Below are positions 1 to 5,318 of a stretch of 5,513 bases of DNA, in pieces (positions within the stretch are counted from its first letter, which is position 1; the number at the start of each line of letters is the position of its first letter). The stretch spans positions 1 through 5,513 of the forward strand of contig JALQUE010000251.1 of assembly GCA_023260815.1 (NCBI GenBank), given 5' to 3'. The notes beneath the pieces are model-generated. The model saw nothing but the letters and a program-made list of their open reading frames with translations, was not told where the DNA came from and made no database searches. A program made the position numbers and the translations under genes. This stretch comes from Roseovarius sp. (GTDB lineage: Bacteria > Pseudomonadota > Alphaproteobacteria > Rhodobacterales > Rhodobacteraceae).

Positions 1-218
1 GAATACAACGGCTTGGACCCAACGCCGGAAGCGTTTGAAGACTGAGTTCCAATGCACAAGCTCTGTAGGCCATTCATGCCACTGCACCTGTCCGCATAAT
101 CCATAAGACCGCTTCCATGAACAACCGCGGATCGCCTCCAGTCTGGCCAGGATGAGTGTGCTTTCCAAAACAGAACGGTTCGATGATCGCCCAATGGGCG
201 TCGGTCAGGGCAGGTCAA
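1..218 (-). pseudogene. IS5-family transposase, N-terminal fragment, frameshifted
   Basis: The minus strand carries two adjoining reading frames that together match the N-terminal domain (DUF4096 type) of IS5-family transposases. The first frame, 208 down to 77, reads LTDAHWAIIEP, then RLFMEAVLWIMRTG, and ends at a TGA (76-74). The second frame, 84 down to 1, reads QWHEWP and then HWNSVFKRFRRWVQA, and runs off the window. Family members normally have RTG, two residues, then W at the junction. Here only four bases lie between the RTG codons and TGG, so a 2-base deletion is the simplest explanation. Upstream, the first frame meets a TGA two codons before the CTG at 208, with no ATG in between. 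A TTG at 218 is in a different frame, so the start is damaged too. The family call is by recognition of the motif pattern. The exact IS name cannot be given from here. Confidence 0.75.
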
Positions 219-290
219 GGCTGCTCTCCTCTGATGGCAACCATGAATCAGAACTCACACCAAACAGGAATCCTGAACGTCAACAGCCCC
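1..290 (-). mobile_element. IS5-family insertion sequence relic (5' end; continues off the left edge)
   Basis: This is the leading part of an insertion sequence read on the minus strand. The assignment rests on the degraded transposase inside it (1-218), which resembles IS5-family transposases. About 70 bases of non-coding leader precede the transposase, as expected at the upstream end of such an element. The outer end is inferred near 290, where the minus strand reads GGGGCTGTTGACGTTCAGGA just inside a CTAG (290-293), a target type used by some IS5-family elements. The matching opposite end lies outside the window, so neither the terminal inverted repeat nor the target duplication can be confirmed. 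The transposase is broken, so the copy is not autonomous, at least as far as it can be seen. Confidence 0.6.
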
Positions 291-390
291 TAGCCTTGCG
301 TGATAGCTGCCGGCGCGATTTATCAGATGCCTGACCTTGCCTGCCATGGGACTGGCGTGCACGGGAAATACTTGATTTCAAAGGGTTGGA
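291..390. other. Spacer between IS relic and tRNA gene, no feature seen
   Basis: This is about 100 bases downstream of the minus-strand tRNA gene and just outside the inferred end of the IS relic. I see no coding potential with homology I recognise, no clear terminator hairpin for the tRNA transcript, and no convincing direct repeat of the tRNA 3' end that would indicate an integration site. Confidence 0.4.
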
Positions 391-467
391 TGGTAGGCCC
401 GGAGGGACTCGAACCCCCAACCAAAGCGTTATGAGCGCTCTGCTCTAACCAATTGAGCTACAGGCCC
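391..467 (-). tRNA. tRNA with CAU anticodon (tRNA-Ile2 or elongator tRNA-Met)
   Basis: The minus strand from 467 to 391 folds as a complete 77-nt cloverleaf. It has a 7-bp acceptor stem (GGGCCTG with CGGGCCT, including G1-U72 and U6-G67 wobbles), U8 A9, a GCTC/GAGC D stem with GGTTA in the loop, and a GAGCG/CGCTT anticodon stem. The 7-nt anticodon loop is CTCATAA and the T loop is TTCGAGT. The discriminator base is A73 and the CCA end is encoded (391-393). The CAT anticodon fits elongator Met or the minor Ile2 tRNA, whose C34 is changed to lysidine by TilS. The paired first acceptor position argues against initiator Met. The GGGCCTG acceptor stem and overall sequence look more like alphaproteobacterial Ile2 than Met, but this is a judgement from memory. 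Confidence 0.95.
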
Positions 468-478
468 GACCTGGCGCT

Positions 479-507
479 TTCGTAAGCACGCGGGTCGGGG
501 GCGTCAA
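479..507 (-). promoter_or_regulatory. Predicted sigma-70-type promoter of the tRNA gene
   Basis: On the minus strand a -35 box TTGACG (507-502, five of six matches to consensus) is followed after 17 bases by TACGAA (484-479) as a weaker -10. Transcription would start only a few bases before the mature tRNA 5' end at 467, as is usual for tRNA genes. A good -35 at ideal spacing directly upstream of a stable RNA supports the call. The -10 is poor (three of six). Confidence 0.5.
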
Positions 508-562
508 GGCTTTCAGATTGCACAGGGCAGGGGGATCGTCTAACGGAGTGGCGAATTCGTCT

Positions 563-567
563 GGAGG
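563..567 (+). promoter_or_regulatory. Ribosome binding site fixing the purM start
   Basis: GGAGG lies 7 bases before the ATG at 575. It supports that start over the in-frame TTG at 518, which would add 19 low-complexity residues unlike the PurM family N-terminus and has no good Shine-Dalgarno sequence. Confidence 0.7.
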
Positions 568-574
568 GCCCAAG

Positions 575-1621
575 ATGACCGAGCGCAGGAATGGGATCAC
601 GTATGCCGATGCCGGTGTGGATATCGACGCGGGCAACGCGTTGGTGGACCGGATCAAACCGGCGGCCAAGCGCACCAATCGCGCCGGTGTCATGGCCGGT
701 CTGGGCGGGTTCGGTGGGCTGTTCGATCTGAAGGCGGCAGGTTACACCGATCCGATCCTTGTCGCCGCGACCGATGGTGTGGGCACCAAGCTGCGGATCG
801 CGATCGATACCGGCACCGTGGATGGCGTGGGGATCGATCTGGTCGCCATGTGCGTCAACGATCTGGTGTGTCAGGGTGCCGAGCCGCTGTTCTTTCTGGA
901 TTATTTCGCCACCGGCAAGTTGGACACCGACAAGGCCGCCCGCATTGTCGAGGGGATCGCCGAAGGCTGTGTGCGCGCGGGCTGTGCGCTGATCGGCGGA
1001 GAAACCGCAGAGATGCCGGGCATGTATCCGGACGGGGATTTCGATCTGGCGGGCTTTGCCGTGGGTGCGATGGAGCGCGGATCGGATCTACCGGCGGGCG
1101 TGGTCGAGGGCGATGTTCTGCTCGGGCTGGCAAGCGACGGCATCCATTCCAACGGCTACAGTCTTGTGCGCAAGCTGGTCGAGATGTCGGGGCTGGGATG
1201 GCAGGATGCCTGCCCTTGGGCCGAGGGCACCATGGGTGAGGTGTTGCTGACGCCGACCCGGCTTTATGTGCGCCAGGCGCTGGCGGCGATACAGGCGGGC
1301 GGGGTGCATGCGCTGGCGCATATCACCGGCGGCGGGTTGACCGAGAACGTGCCGCGTTTTCTGCCCGAGGGTCTTGGCGTCGAGATGGATCTGGATGCAT
1401 GGGCGCTGCCGCCGGTCTTTGACTGGCTGCGCGCGCAAGGCGGCATGGAGCAGGCCGAGATCCTCAAGACCTTCAATTGCGGGATCGGCATGGTGCTGGC
1501 GGTCGAGGCCGACCGGGCCGATGCGCTGACCGTCCTGCTGACCGAGGCTGGCGAGACGGTCACCCGGCTGGGTTGCGTCACGGCGACCGAAGGAGTGGCC
1601 TATACGGGGCGCCTTGCGTGA
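575..1621 (+). CDS. purM: Phosphoribosylformylglycinamidine cyclo-ligase (AIR synthetase)
   Basis: PurM catalyses the ATP-dependent ring closure of formylglycinamidine ribonucleotide to aminoimidazole ribonucleotide, the fifth step of cytosolic de novo purine synthesis. The product is 348 aa, the usual family length. Visible family motifs are ATDGVGTKL (65-73, nucleotide/phosphate site), NDLVCQGAEPLFFLDY (95-110), the glycine-rich CALIGGETAEMPGMY (137-151), GLASDGIHSNGYSLVRK in the second half, HITGGGLTENVPRFLP, and FNCGIGM near the C-terminus. Together these cover the two domains of the PurM/AIRS fold without gaps. The ATG at 575 is chosen for its GGAGG and for the family-typical opening in which ITYADAGVDIDAGN begins at residue 8. 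The stop overlaps the purN start, forming a purMN operon. No riboswitch or PurR-like operator was recognised upstream. A weak TTGCAC at 517-522 could be a -35 element, but no good -10 follows. Confidence 0.97.
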   Translation: MTERRNGITYADAGVDIDAGNALVDRIKPAAKRTNRAGVMAGLGGFGGLFDLKAAGYTDPILVAATDGVGTKLRIAIDTGTVDGVGIDLVAMCVNDLVCQGAEPLFFLDYFATGKLDTDKAARIVEGIAEGCVRAGCALIGGETAEMPGMYPDGDFDLAGFAVGAMERGSDLPAGVVEGDVLLGLASDGIHSNGYSLVRKLVEMSGLGWQDACPWAEGTMGEVLLTPTRLYVRQALAAIQAGGVHALAHITGGGLTENVPRFLPEGLGVEMDLDAWALPPVFDWLRAQGGMEQAEILKTFNCGIGMVLAVEADRADALTVLLTEAGETVTRLGCVTATEGVAYTGRLA

Positions 1622-2211
1622 CCAAACGCGTCGCGATCCTGATTTCCGGGGGCGGGTCCAACATGGTGTCGCTGGTCGACAGCATGACCGGCGATCACCC
1701 CGCGCGCCCGGTGCTGGTGCTGGCCAATAGCGCCGATGCCGGAGGTTTGGACAAGGCGCGCGCGCGCGACATTCCAACGGCGGTGGTCGATCACCGGCCT
1801 TTCAAGGGGGATCGGGTTGCGTTCGAGACGGCGTTGCAGAACGAACTTGAGCGTCACGCGCCGGATATCATCTGTCTTGCGGGTTTCATGCGGGTGCTTA
1901 CCGAAGGCTTCGTGCGACGCTGGCAGGGTCGGATGCTGAACATTCACCCGTCGCTTTTGCCCAAGTATCGCGGGCTTAAGACCCATGCCCGCGCGCTTGA
2001 GGCGGGCGATGCCCAGGCGGGCTGCACGGTACACGAGGTGACGGCGGAACTGGACGATGGCCCGGTTCTGGGGCAGGCGCGTGTCGATGTGCGGCCCGGC
2101 GACACGCCCGAGACACTGGCGGCGCGGGTTCTGGAGTTGGAACATGCGTTGTACCCGGCTGTGTTGCGCCGGTTCGCGGGCGGCGATCGCCGGCCCGTCC
2201 TGATGCCCTGA
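1618..2211 (+). CDS. purN: Phosphoribosylglycinamide formyltransferase (GAR transformylase)
   Basis: PurN transfers a formyl group from 10-formyltetrahydrofolate to glycinamide ribonucleotide, the third step of purine synthesis. The product is 197 aa, slightly shorter than E. coli PurN (212). The N-terminal SGGGSN (10-15) is the phosphate-binding loop, and LAGFMRVL (87-94) is a family signature. NIHPSLLPKYRGLKTH (108-123) carries the catalytic Asn108 and His110, and Asp146 in ELDDGP supplies the third catalytic residue. The start is a GTG at 1618 whose GTGA overlaps the purM TGA. No strong ribosome binding site sits at normal distance, so translation probably depends on coupling to purM. An open frame extends upstream to 1477, but that part lies inside purM in another frame and has no family similarity. 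Confidence 0.96.
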   Translation: MTKRVAILISGGGSNMVSLVDSMTGDHPARPVLVLANSADAGGLDKARARDIPTAVVDHRPFKGDRVAFETALQNELERHAPDIICLAGFMRVLTEGFVRRWQGRMLNIHPSLLPKYRGLKTHARALEAGDAQAGCTVHEVTAELDDGPVLGQARVDVRPGDTPETLAARVLELEHALYPAVLRRFAGGDRRPVLMP

Positions 2212-2235
2212 CATATGCAAGGGCATTTCATTTCC
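2202..2235 (+). terminator. Probable Rho-independent terminator of purMN
   Basis: ATGCCCT (2203-2209) pairs perfectly with AGGGCAT (2220-2226), extended by a G-T pair (2202/2227), around a 10-base loop. The stem is followed by TTCATTTCC, a moderately T-rich tail. The left arm includes the last codons of purN and the first base of its stop codon, so the structure overlaps the gene end. The T tract is interrupted, which lowers confidence. Confidence 0.5.
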
Positions 2236-2255
2236 CCCCGGCTTTGTCTTATACC
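2227..2255 (+). promoter_or_regulatory. Possible weak promoter for rnd
   Basis: TATACC (2250-2255, four of six to the -10 consensus) lies 17 bases after TTCATT (2227-2232, three of six to the -35). It sits just after the predicted purMN terminator and upstream of rnd, where a promoter would be needed if that terminator works. The match is weak and may be chance. Confidence 0.25.
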
Positions 2256-2291
2256 GGACGAATGGCCCGGAGCAGGAGCAGACAAGATTTC

Positions 2292-3449
2292 ATGAAAACG
2301 TTGACGACAACCGAGCAACTCGAGCAGTTCTGCACCCGCGCCCGCCAGTTTGACTATGTCACCGTGGATACCGAGTTTCTGCGCGAGCGCACTTATTATT
2401 CCAAGCTCTGCCTTGTACAGCTGGCGGTGCCCGGCAAAGGCGCGGATGATGCGGTGCTGGTGGACCCCTTGGCAGGTGATCTGTCGATGGCGCCGCTATA
2501 CGACCTGTTTCGCGACGAAACCGTGGTGAAGGTGTTTCATGCCGCACGACAGGATCTGGAAATTTTCTATGTCGACGCGGGGGTGATTCCGCATCCGATG
2601 TTCGACACGCAAGTGGCCGCGATGGTCTGCGGCTTTGGCGAGCAGGTGGGCTATGAGACGCTGGTGCGAAAGATCGCCAAGGAGCAGCTCGACAAGACAT
2701 CGCGCTTTACCGATTGGTCGCGCCGCCCGCTGACCGATGCGCAAAAGAAATACGCGCTGGCCGATGTGACCCATTTGCGCGACATCTATGAGTTTCTGGC
2801 GCGCAAGCTGGCGCAGTCCGACCGGCACAAATGGGTGACCGAGGAACTGCAGGTTCTGACCGCGCCCGAGACCTATCGGGTCAACCCGGACGAGGCCTGG
2901 AAGCGGGTCAAGACGCGCAACGCGTCGGGGCGGTTTCTGGCCATCGTGCGCGAGTTGGCGCGGTTCCGCGAGGACTATGCACAGGCGCGCGATGTGCCAC
3001 GCAGCCGGGTCTACAAGGATGATGCGCTGGTCGAGCTGGCCTCGACCAAGCCTGCGACCCATGAGGATCTGTCGCGGTCGCGGCTGTTGTTGCGCGAGGC
3101 GCGCAAGGGCGAAATCGCGGATGGGATCCTAAAGGCGGTGCAAGCCGGTCTGAACTGTCCGCCTGAAGACATGCCCAAGGTGGACAATTCGGCGGCCAAG
3201 ATGCAGGTAAACCCGGCGTTGGCAGATCTGCTGCGGGTGCTGCTGAAGGCCAAGAGCGAAAGCTTTGGTGTTGCCTCCAAGCTGATCGCCAGTGCGTCGG
3301 ATCTGGACATGATCGCGGCGGGTGAACGGGACGTTCCCGCGCTGAGCGGATGGCGGGCCGACGTGTTCGGTCAGGATGCGATCCGGCTCTGCGAGGGAAA
3401 GATTGCCCTGGCCGCAAAGGGCAACGATATCTGCACCGTCGACCTGTAA
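2292..3449 (+). CDS. rnd: Ribonuclease D
   Basis: RNase D is a cytosolic 3'-5' exoribonuclease that trims the 3' ends of tRNA precursors and other small structured RNAs. The product is 385 aa, close to E. coli RNase D (375). The N-terminal DEDDy exonuclease domain is complete: Exo I in VDTEFL (Asp26, Glu28), Exo II in HAARQDLE (Asp88), and Exo III in YALAD (Tyr154, Asp158), giving the four metal-binding acids and the tyrosine of the DEDDy subclass. An HRDC nucleic-acid-binding domain follows at about 213-290 (RFLAIVRELARFRE... through VPRSRVYKDDALVELA). The last ~95 residues are a helical C-terminal region. The ATG at 2292 is preceded by AGGAG (2274-2278), 13 bases away, which is somewhat long. 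An in-frame ATG at 2262 and a TTG at 2244 are possible but lack a ribosome binding site and add an atypical basic extension. The gene may have its own promoter after purMN. Confidence 0.95.
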   Translation: MKTLTTTEQLEQFCTRARQFDYVTVDTEFLRERTYYSKLCLVQLAVPGKGADDAVLVDPLAGDLSMAPLYDLFRDETVVKVFHAARQDLEIFYVDAGVIPHPMFDTQVAAMVCGFGEQVGYETLVRKIAKEQLDKTSRFTDWSRRPLTDAQKKYALADVTHLRDIYEFLARKLAQSDRHKWVTEELQVLTAPETYRVNPDEAWKRVKTRNASGRFLAIVRELARFREDYAQARDVPRSRVYKDDALVELASTKPATHEDLSRSRLLLREARKGEIADGILKAVQAGLNCPPEDMPKVDNSAAKMQVNPALADLLRVLLKAKSESFGVASKLIASASDLDMIAAGERDVPALSGWRADVFGQDAIRLCEGKIALAAKGNDICTVDL

Positions 3450-3464
3450 GGACGGCGGGGGCGA

Positions 3465-3983
3465 TCAGCGCCCGGTGGTCATGACGTTGCGCGCACCGAT
3501 CACCCGGACGGTGGTGATCTCGGACAGGTCATTTTCCGAAAGGGCGCGGCCGATGGTGACCGTTCGGGTCTGTTCCGGCCCCTGAGGTGTGGTGTCGGGT
3601 TGCACCGCCGCGAGCGTCAGTTCCAGCACGCCGTTGACCGGTTCCCCTTGGGTTTCCGAGGTCAGGCGCACATCATAGGCGCCTTGGCGCAGGGTGACGC
3701 CTTCGACACGGATGATGGCGCCGCTGCTGGTGCGCTCGACCGCAAGCGCGGTGATCTGATCGACAGGGGTGCCTTCATAGACTTCGTCGACCGCGCGACG
3801 CCGGAAGAGGCTGGTTTGCTCGGGAATCAGCGGGTTGGTCTGTGCCGCGCTCTGAGGCTGGGCCACAGGCTCGGACCGGCTGTTGCCGAACCAGTTGGAC
3901 GGATTGACGCGTGAATCGCGCCAGCCGCCACATGCCGACAGGGTCAACGAAAGGATTACCAGACCTGCAAGAGATTTCCGCAT
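3465..3983 (-). CDS. Small predicted lipoprotein of unknown function
   Basis: The 172-aa product starts with a textbook lipoprotein signal: MRKS, a hydrophobic stretch (LAGLVILSLTL), then the lipobox LSAC with the lipidated Cys18 followed by GGW. With Gly, not Asp, at +2, outer-membrane sorting is expected. A Pro/Gln/Asn-rich linker (about 28-58) leads to a compact domain of roughly 110 residues, beginning near FRRRAVDEVYEGTPVDQ, with alternating hydrophobic and polar residues suggesting beta strands. No enzymatic motif is visible. I recall similar unnamed proteins beside rnd and sufE in Rhodobacteraceae, but I do not know a function. The ATG at 3983 is chosen because the signal peptide begins there and GAAGGG precedes it. 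The open frame continues upstream to 4244, but that part overlaps sufE and is spurious. The gene is convergent with rnd (15-base gap) and divergent from sufE. Confidence 0.85.
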   Translation of the reverse strand: MRKSLAGLVILSLTLSACGGWRDSRVNPSNWFGNSRSEPVAQPQSAAQTNPLIPEQTSLFRRRAVDEVYEGTPVDQITALAVERTSSGAIIRVEGVTLRQGAYDVRLTSETQGEPVNGVLELTLAAVQPDTTPQGPEQTRTVTIGRALSENDLSEITTVRVIGARNVMTTGR

Positions 3984-4014
3984 AACAACCGCCCTTCTGC
4001 CTTTCTTTCCGGTT

Positions 4015-4045
4015 ATCCTATCCGGGCTGCGTTGAAAAGGTGCAA
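4015..4045 (-). promoter_or_regulatory. Possible promoter for the lipoprotein gene
   Basis: The 124-base gap between the divergent lipoprotein and sufE genes must hold promoters for both. On the minus strand, TTGCAC (4045-4040) and TAGGAT (4020-4015, four of six to the -10 consensus) are a candidate pair, but the 19-base spacing is long and the -35 match is poor. I found no convincing plus-strand pair for sufE. Confidence 0.2.
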
Positions 4046-4107
4046 GCTGGGTCTGGACCTTGTGGGCGTGTCTGCCTAGGTCTTGGGCGACAGGATTGGA
4101 GCATGTC

Positions 4108-4518
4108 ATGGCAGCTGAGGCTTTTGAGGATATCGTTGCGGATTTCGAGTTTCTCGACGATTGGGAGGACCGGTATCGGTATGTGATCGACCGGGGCCGG
4201 GGAATGGACGCGCTGGACGATGCGCTGAAGGTGCCGGCCACCAAGGTCGATGGGTGCGCCAGTCAGGTCTGGTTACACCCGAAGATCGAGGGTGGGCGGT
4301 TCAGTTTCGAAGGCGATAGCGATGCGATGATCGTGCGCGGTTTGATCGCGGTGTTGAAGGCGCTGTATAATGACGTTCCGGTGGAGCAGGTGACCAAGGT
4401 CGATGCGCCCGCAGAACTGGCGCGACTTGGGCTGAACGACCATTTGTCGGCGCAGCGATCCAATGGCTTGCGCGCGATGATCGAACGGATCCGCAACGTG
4501 GCCGCCGAGGCGGCCTAG
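4108..4518 (+). CDS. sufE: SufE family cysteine desulfuration protein
   Basis: SufE accepts persulfide sulfur from the cysteine desulfurase SufS and passes it to the SufBCD scaffold for Fe-S cluster assembly in the cytosol. The product is 136 aa, matching the family (about 138 in E. coli). The active-site cysteine is Cys50 within KVDGCASQVWL, equivalent to E. coli Cys51 in its GCQSQVW motif. Other family features are the N-terminal FEFLDDWEDRYRYVIDRGR, GDSDAMIVRGLIAVL in the middle, and the C-terminal LSAQRSNGLRAMIERIR. The ATG at 4108 has GGAG (4098-4101) 6 bases upstream. An upstream in-frame ATG at 4060 would add 16 residues not expected in the family. No suf operon genes are next to it, so it acts with partners encoded elsewhere. 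Confidence 0.95.
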   Translation: MAAEAFEDIVADFEFLDDWEDRYRYVIDRGRGMDALDDALKVPATKVDGCASQVWLHPKIEGGRFSFEGDSDAMIVRGLIAVLKALYNDVPVEQVTKVDAPAELARLGLNDHLSAQRSNGLRAMIERIRNVAAEAA

Positions 4519-4526
4519 GCGCCAAG

Positions 4527-4549
4527 GGCCGGGTGCCACGCGCCCGGTC
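4527..4549. terminator. Hairpin between convergent sufE and DUF1638 genes, possible bidirectional terminator
   Basis: GGCCGGGTG (4527-4535) pairs with CGCCCGGTC (4541-4549), nine pairs including two G-T wobbles, around the 5-base loop CCACG. It begins 8 bases after the sufE stop and lies 19 bases beyond the end of the opposing gene. Neither side has a T tract, so intrinsic termination is uncertain. The position between convergent genes is the main support. Confidence 0.4.
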
Positions 4550-4568
4550 GTGTGCATCAGCGTGTGAG

Positions 4569-5222
4569 TCAGGTGACCTTGGCCTGACGTTCCAGTGCCG
4601 TGGCCAGATCGCCATAGCCGGTGAACCGGTATTCAAACTCCAGGCTCAGCCGGTCCGCGCAGTCGCGGGCCTTGGCGACAAGCGCGGGATCGTCGGTCTG
4701 CGCCTGATAGACCAGCTTGGTGTAATTGCCGAACAGCATGTCGCGCAGCTCTGGGTGCCGGTCCAGCCCCATGGGTTTCCACACGAACGCATCGAATTGC
4801 TTGACGAGGAAATCGGTGAGGTAGAAGGCGGTGATTTCGTCTTCGGCATGGGCGGCGAAAGCGTCATTGCCTTCGAAGAATGCATAGCAATGCGGGCCGG
4901 GGATCATCTCAACCTCGAGAGCGTCGCACTTGGCTTGCAAAAGACCGCCGGTGCCGCAATCGGCATAGACCACGAAAATCCGCTCATAGTGGTCGCGATT
5001 GCGGGTGACGGCATCGTCCACCGCGGTGACGATGCGGTCCGGATAGAGATGCAACTTGGCGGGCAGGCATTGGAGATCCATATGATCCCAGCCGTTGATC
5101 CGGATCAGGGCAAGGATCTCACGCGCCAAAGCGCCACAGGCGATCAGCAGGATGCGCCCCGCGCCGCACCGCAGGTCGGCGCCGGTTTCGGTGAGGGTCG
5201 TGTCATCGGGCAGATCTGTCAT
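4569..5222 (-). CDS. DUF1638 domain-containing protein
   Basis: The 217-aa product matches my recollection of the DUF1638 family, whose biochemical role is not established. After a polar N-terminal ~20 residues comes the family core: RILLIACGALAREI (23-36), LQCLPAKLHLYPDRI (50-64), FVVYADCGTGGLL (83-95), KCDAL (98-102) and GPHCYAFFEG (109-118), then KPMGLDRHPELRD and FGNYTKLVYQAQ. The cysteines at 29, 52, 89, 99 and 112, plus His58 and His111, sit in these motifs and could bind a metal or cofactor (inference). No signal peptide or membrane segment is seen, so it is probably cytosolic. It lies 96 bases downstream of a corrinoid protein gene on the same strand. DUF1638 genes are often found next to corrinoid methyltransferase genes, which suggests a supporting role in cobalamin-dependent methyl transfer. 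The ATG at 5222 has AGGGGG 5 bases upstream. The gene is convergent with sufE. Confidence 0.88.
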   Translation of the reverse strand: MTDLPDDTTLTETGADLRCGAGRILLIACGALAREILALIRINGWDHMDLQCLPAKLHLYPDRIVTAVDDAVTRNRDHYERIFVVYADCGTGGLLQAKCDALEVEMIPGPHCYAFFEGNDAFAAHAEDEITAFYLTDFLVKQFDAFVWKPMGLDRHPELRDMLFGNYTKLVYQAQTDDPALVAKARDCADRLSLEFEYRFTGYGDLATALERQAKVT

Positions 5223-5227
5223 GGCAT

Positions 5228-5233
5228 CCCCCT
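5228..5233 (-). promoter_or_regulatory. Ribosome binding site of the DUF1638 gene
   Basis: The minus strand reads AGGGGG, 5 bases before the ATG at 5222. Its first bases are the end of the second copy of the 12-bp tandem repeat. Confidence 0.6.
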
Positions 5234-5254
5234 GAACGCAAACCTGAACGCAAA
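5231..5254. repeat. Perfect tandem duplication of a 12-bp unit
   Basis: CCTGAACGCAAA occurs twice head to tail (5231-5242 and 5243-5254) with no mismatch. In the sense of the DUF1638 transcript it reads TTTGCGTTCAGG twice, between the intercistronic hairpin and the start codon, and the last copy runs into the Shine-Dalgarno sequence. It could be a replication-slippage duplication or a repeated binding site in the leader. Confidence 0.85.
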
Positions 5255-5277
5255 CGGCCCGCGCATGTGGCGGGCCG
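5252..5277 (-). terminator. Strong intercistronic GC hairpin, possible terminator or attenuator
   Basis: CGGCCCGC (5255-5262) and GCGGGCCG (5270-5277) form a perfect 8-bp stem around a 7-base loop. On the minus strand the stem is followed by TTT and then G, so it resembles a weak intrinsic terminator lying after the corrinoid protein gene and before the DUF1638 gene. It may instead be an RNA-stabilising or processing hairpin that lowers expression of the downstream gene relative to the corrinoid protein. Confidence 0.55.
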
Positions 5278-5318
5278 GTGCCATCGGTGGTGGTTTCGGC
5301 CTGCGTGCCTGTGCCCGC

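Noticed and set aside
152..334. Plus-strand open frame of 60 codons
   Set aside because: It is antisense to the transposase relic and crosses the inferred IS end. It has no ribosome binding site and no recognisable similarity.
518..574. In-frame TTG extension of purM
   Set aside because: It adds 19 residues not typical of PurM. The ATG at 575 has GGAGG at good spacing.
1088..1777. Long minus-strand open frame (229 codons) across purM and purN
   Set aside because: It is an Arg/Pro/Gln-rich shadow frame of high-GC genes on the other strand, spanning two well-supported genes.
1600..2226. Minus-strand open frame opposite purN
   Set aside because: It is antisense to purN with shadow-like composition and no motif.
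2244..2291. Upstream TTG/ATG starts for rnd
   Set aside because: There is no ribosome binding site, the added basic residues are atypical, and the family alignment begins at MKTLTTTEQL.
2496..3062. Minus-strand open frame of 188 codons inside rnd
   Set aside because: It is a shadow of rnd, whose catalytic motifs are complete on the plus strand.
3459..3473. Small hairpin GGGCG-ATCAG-CGCCC in the rnd/lipoprotein gap
   Set aside because: It has only five base pairs, no T tract on either side, and lies partly inside the lipoprotein coding end. It is too weak to call a terminator.
3600..3914. Plus-strand open frame of 104 codons
   Set aside because: It is antisense to the lipoprotein gene, which has a clear signal peptide and lipobox.
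3984..4244. N-terminal extension of the lipoprotein frame
   Set aside because: It would bury the signal peptide behind 87 residues and overlap the start of sufE.
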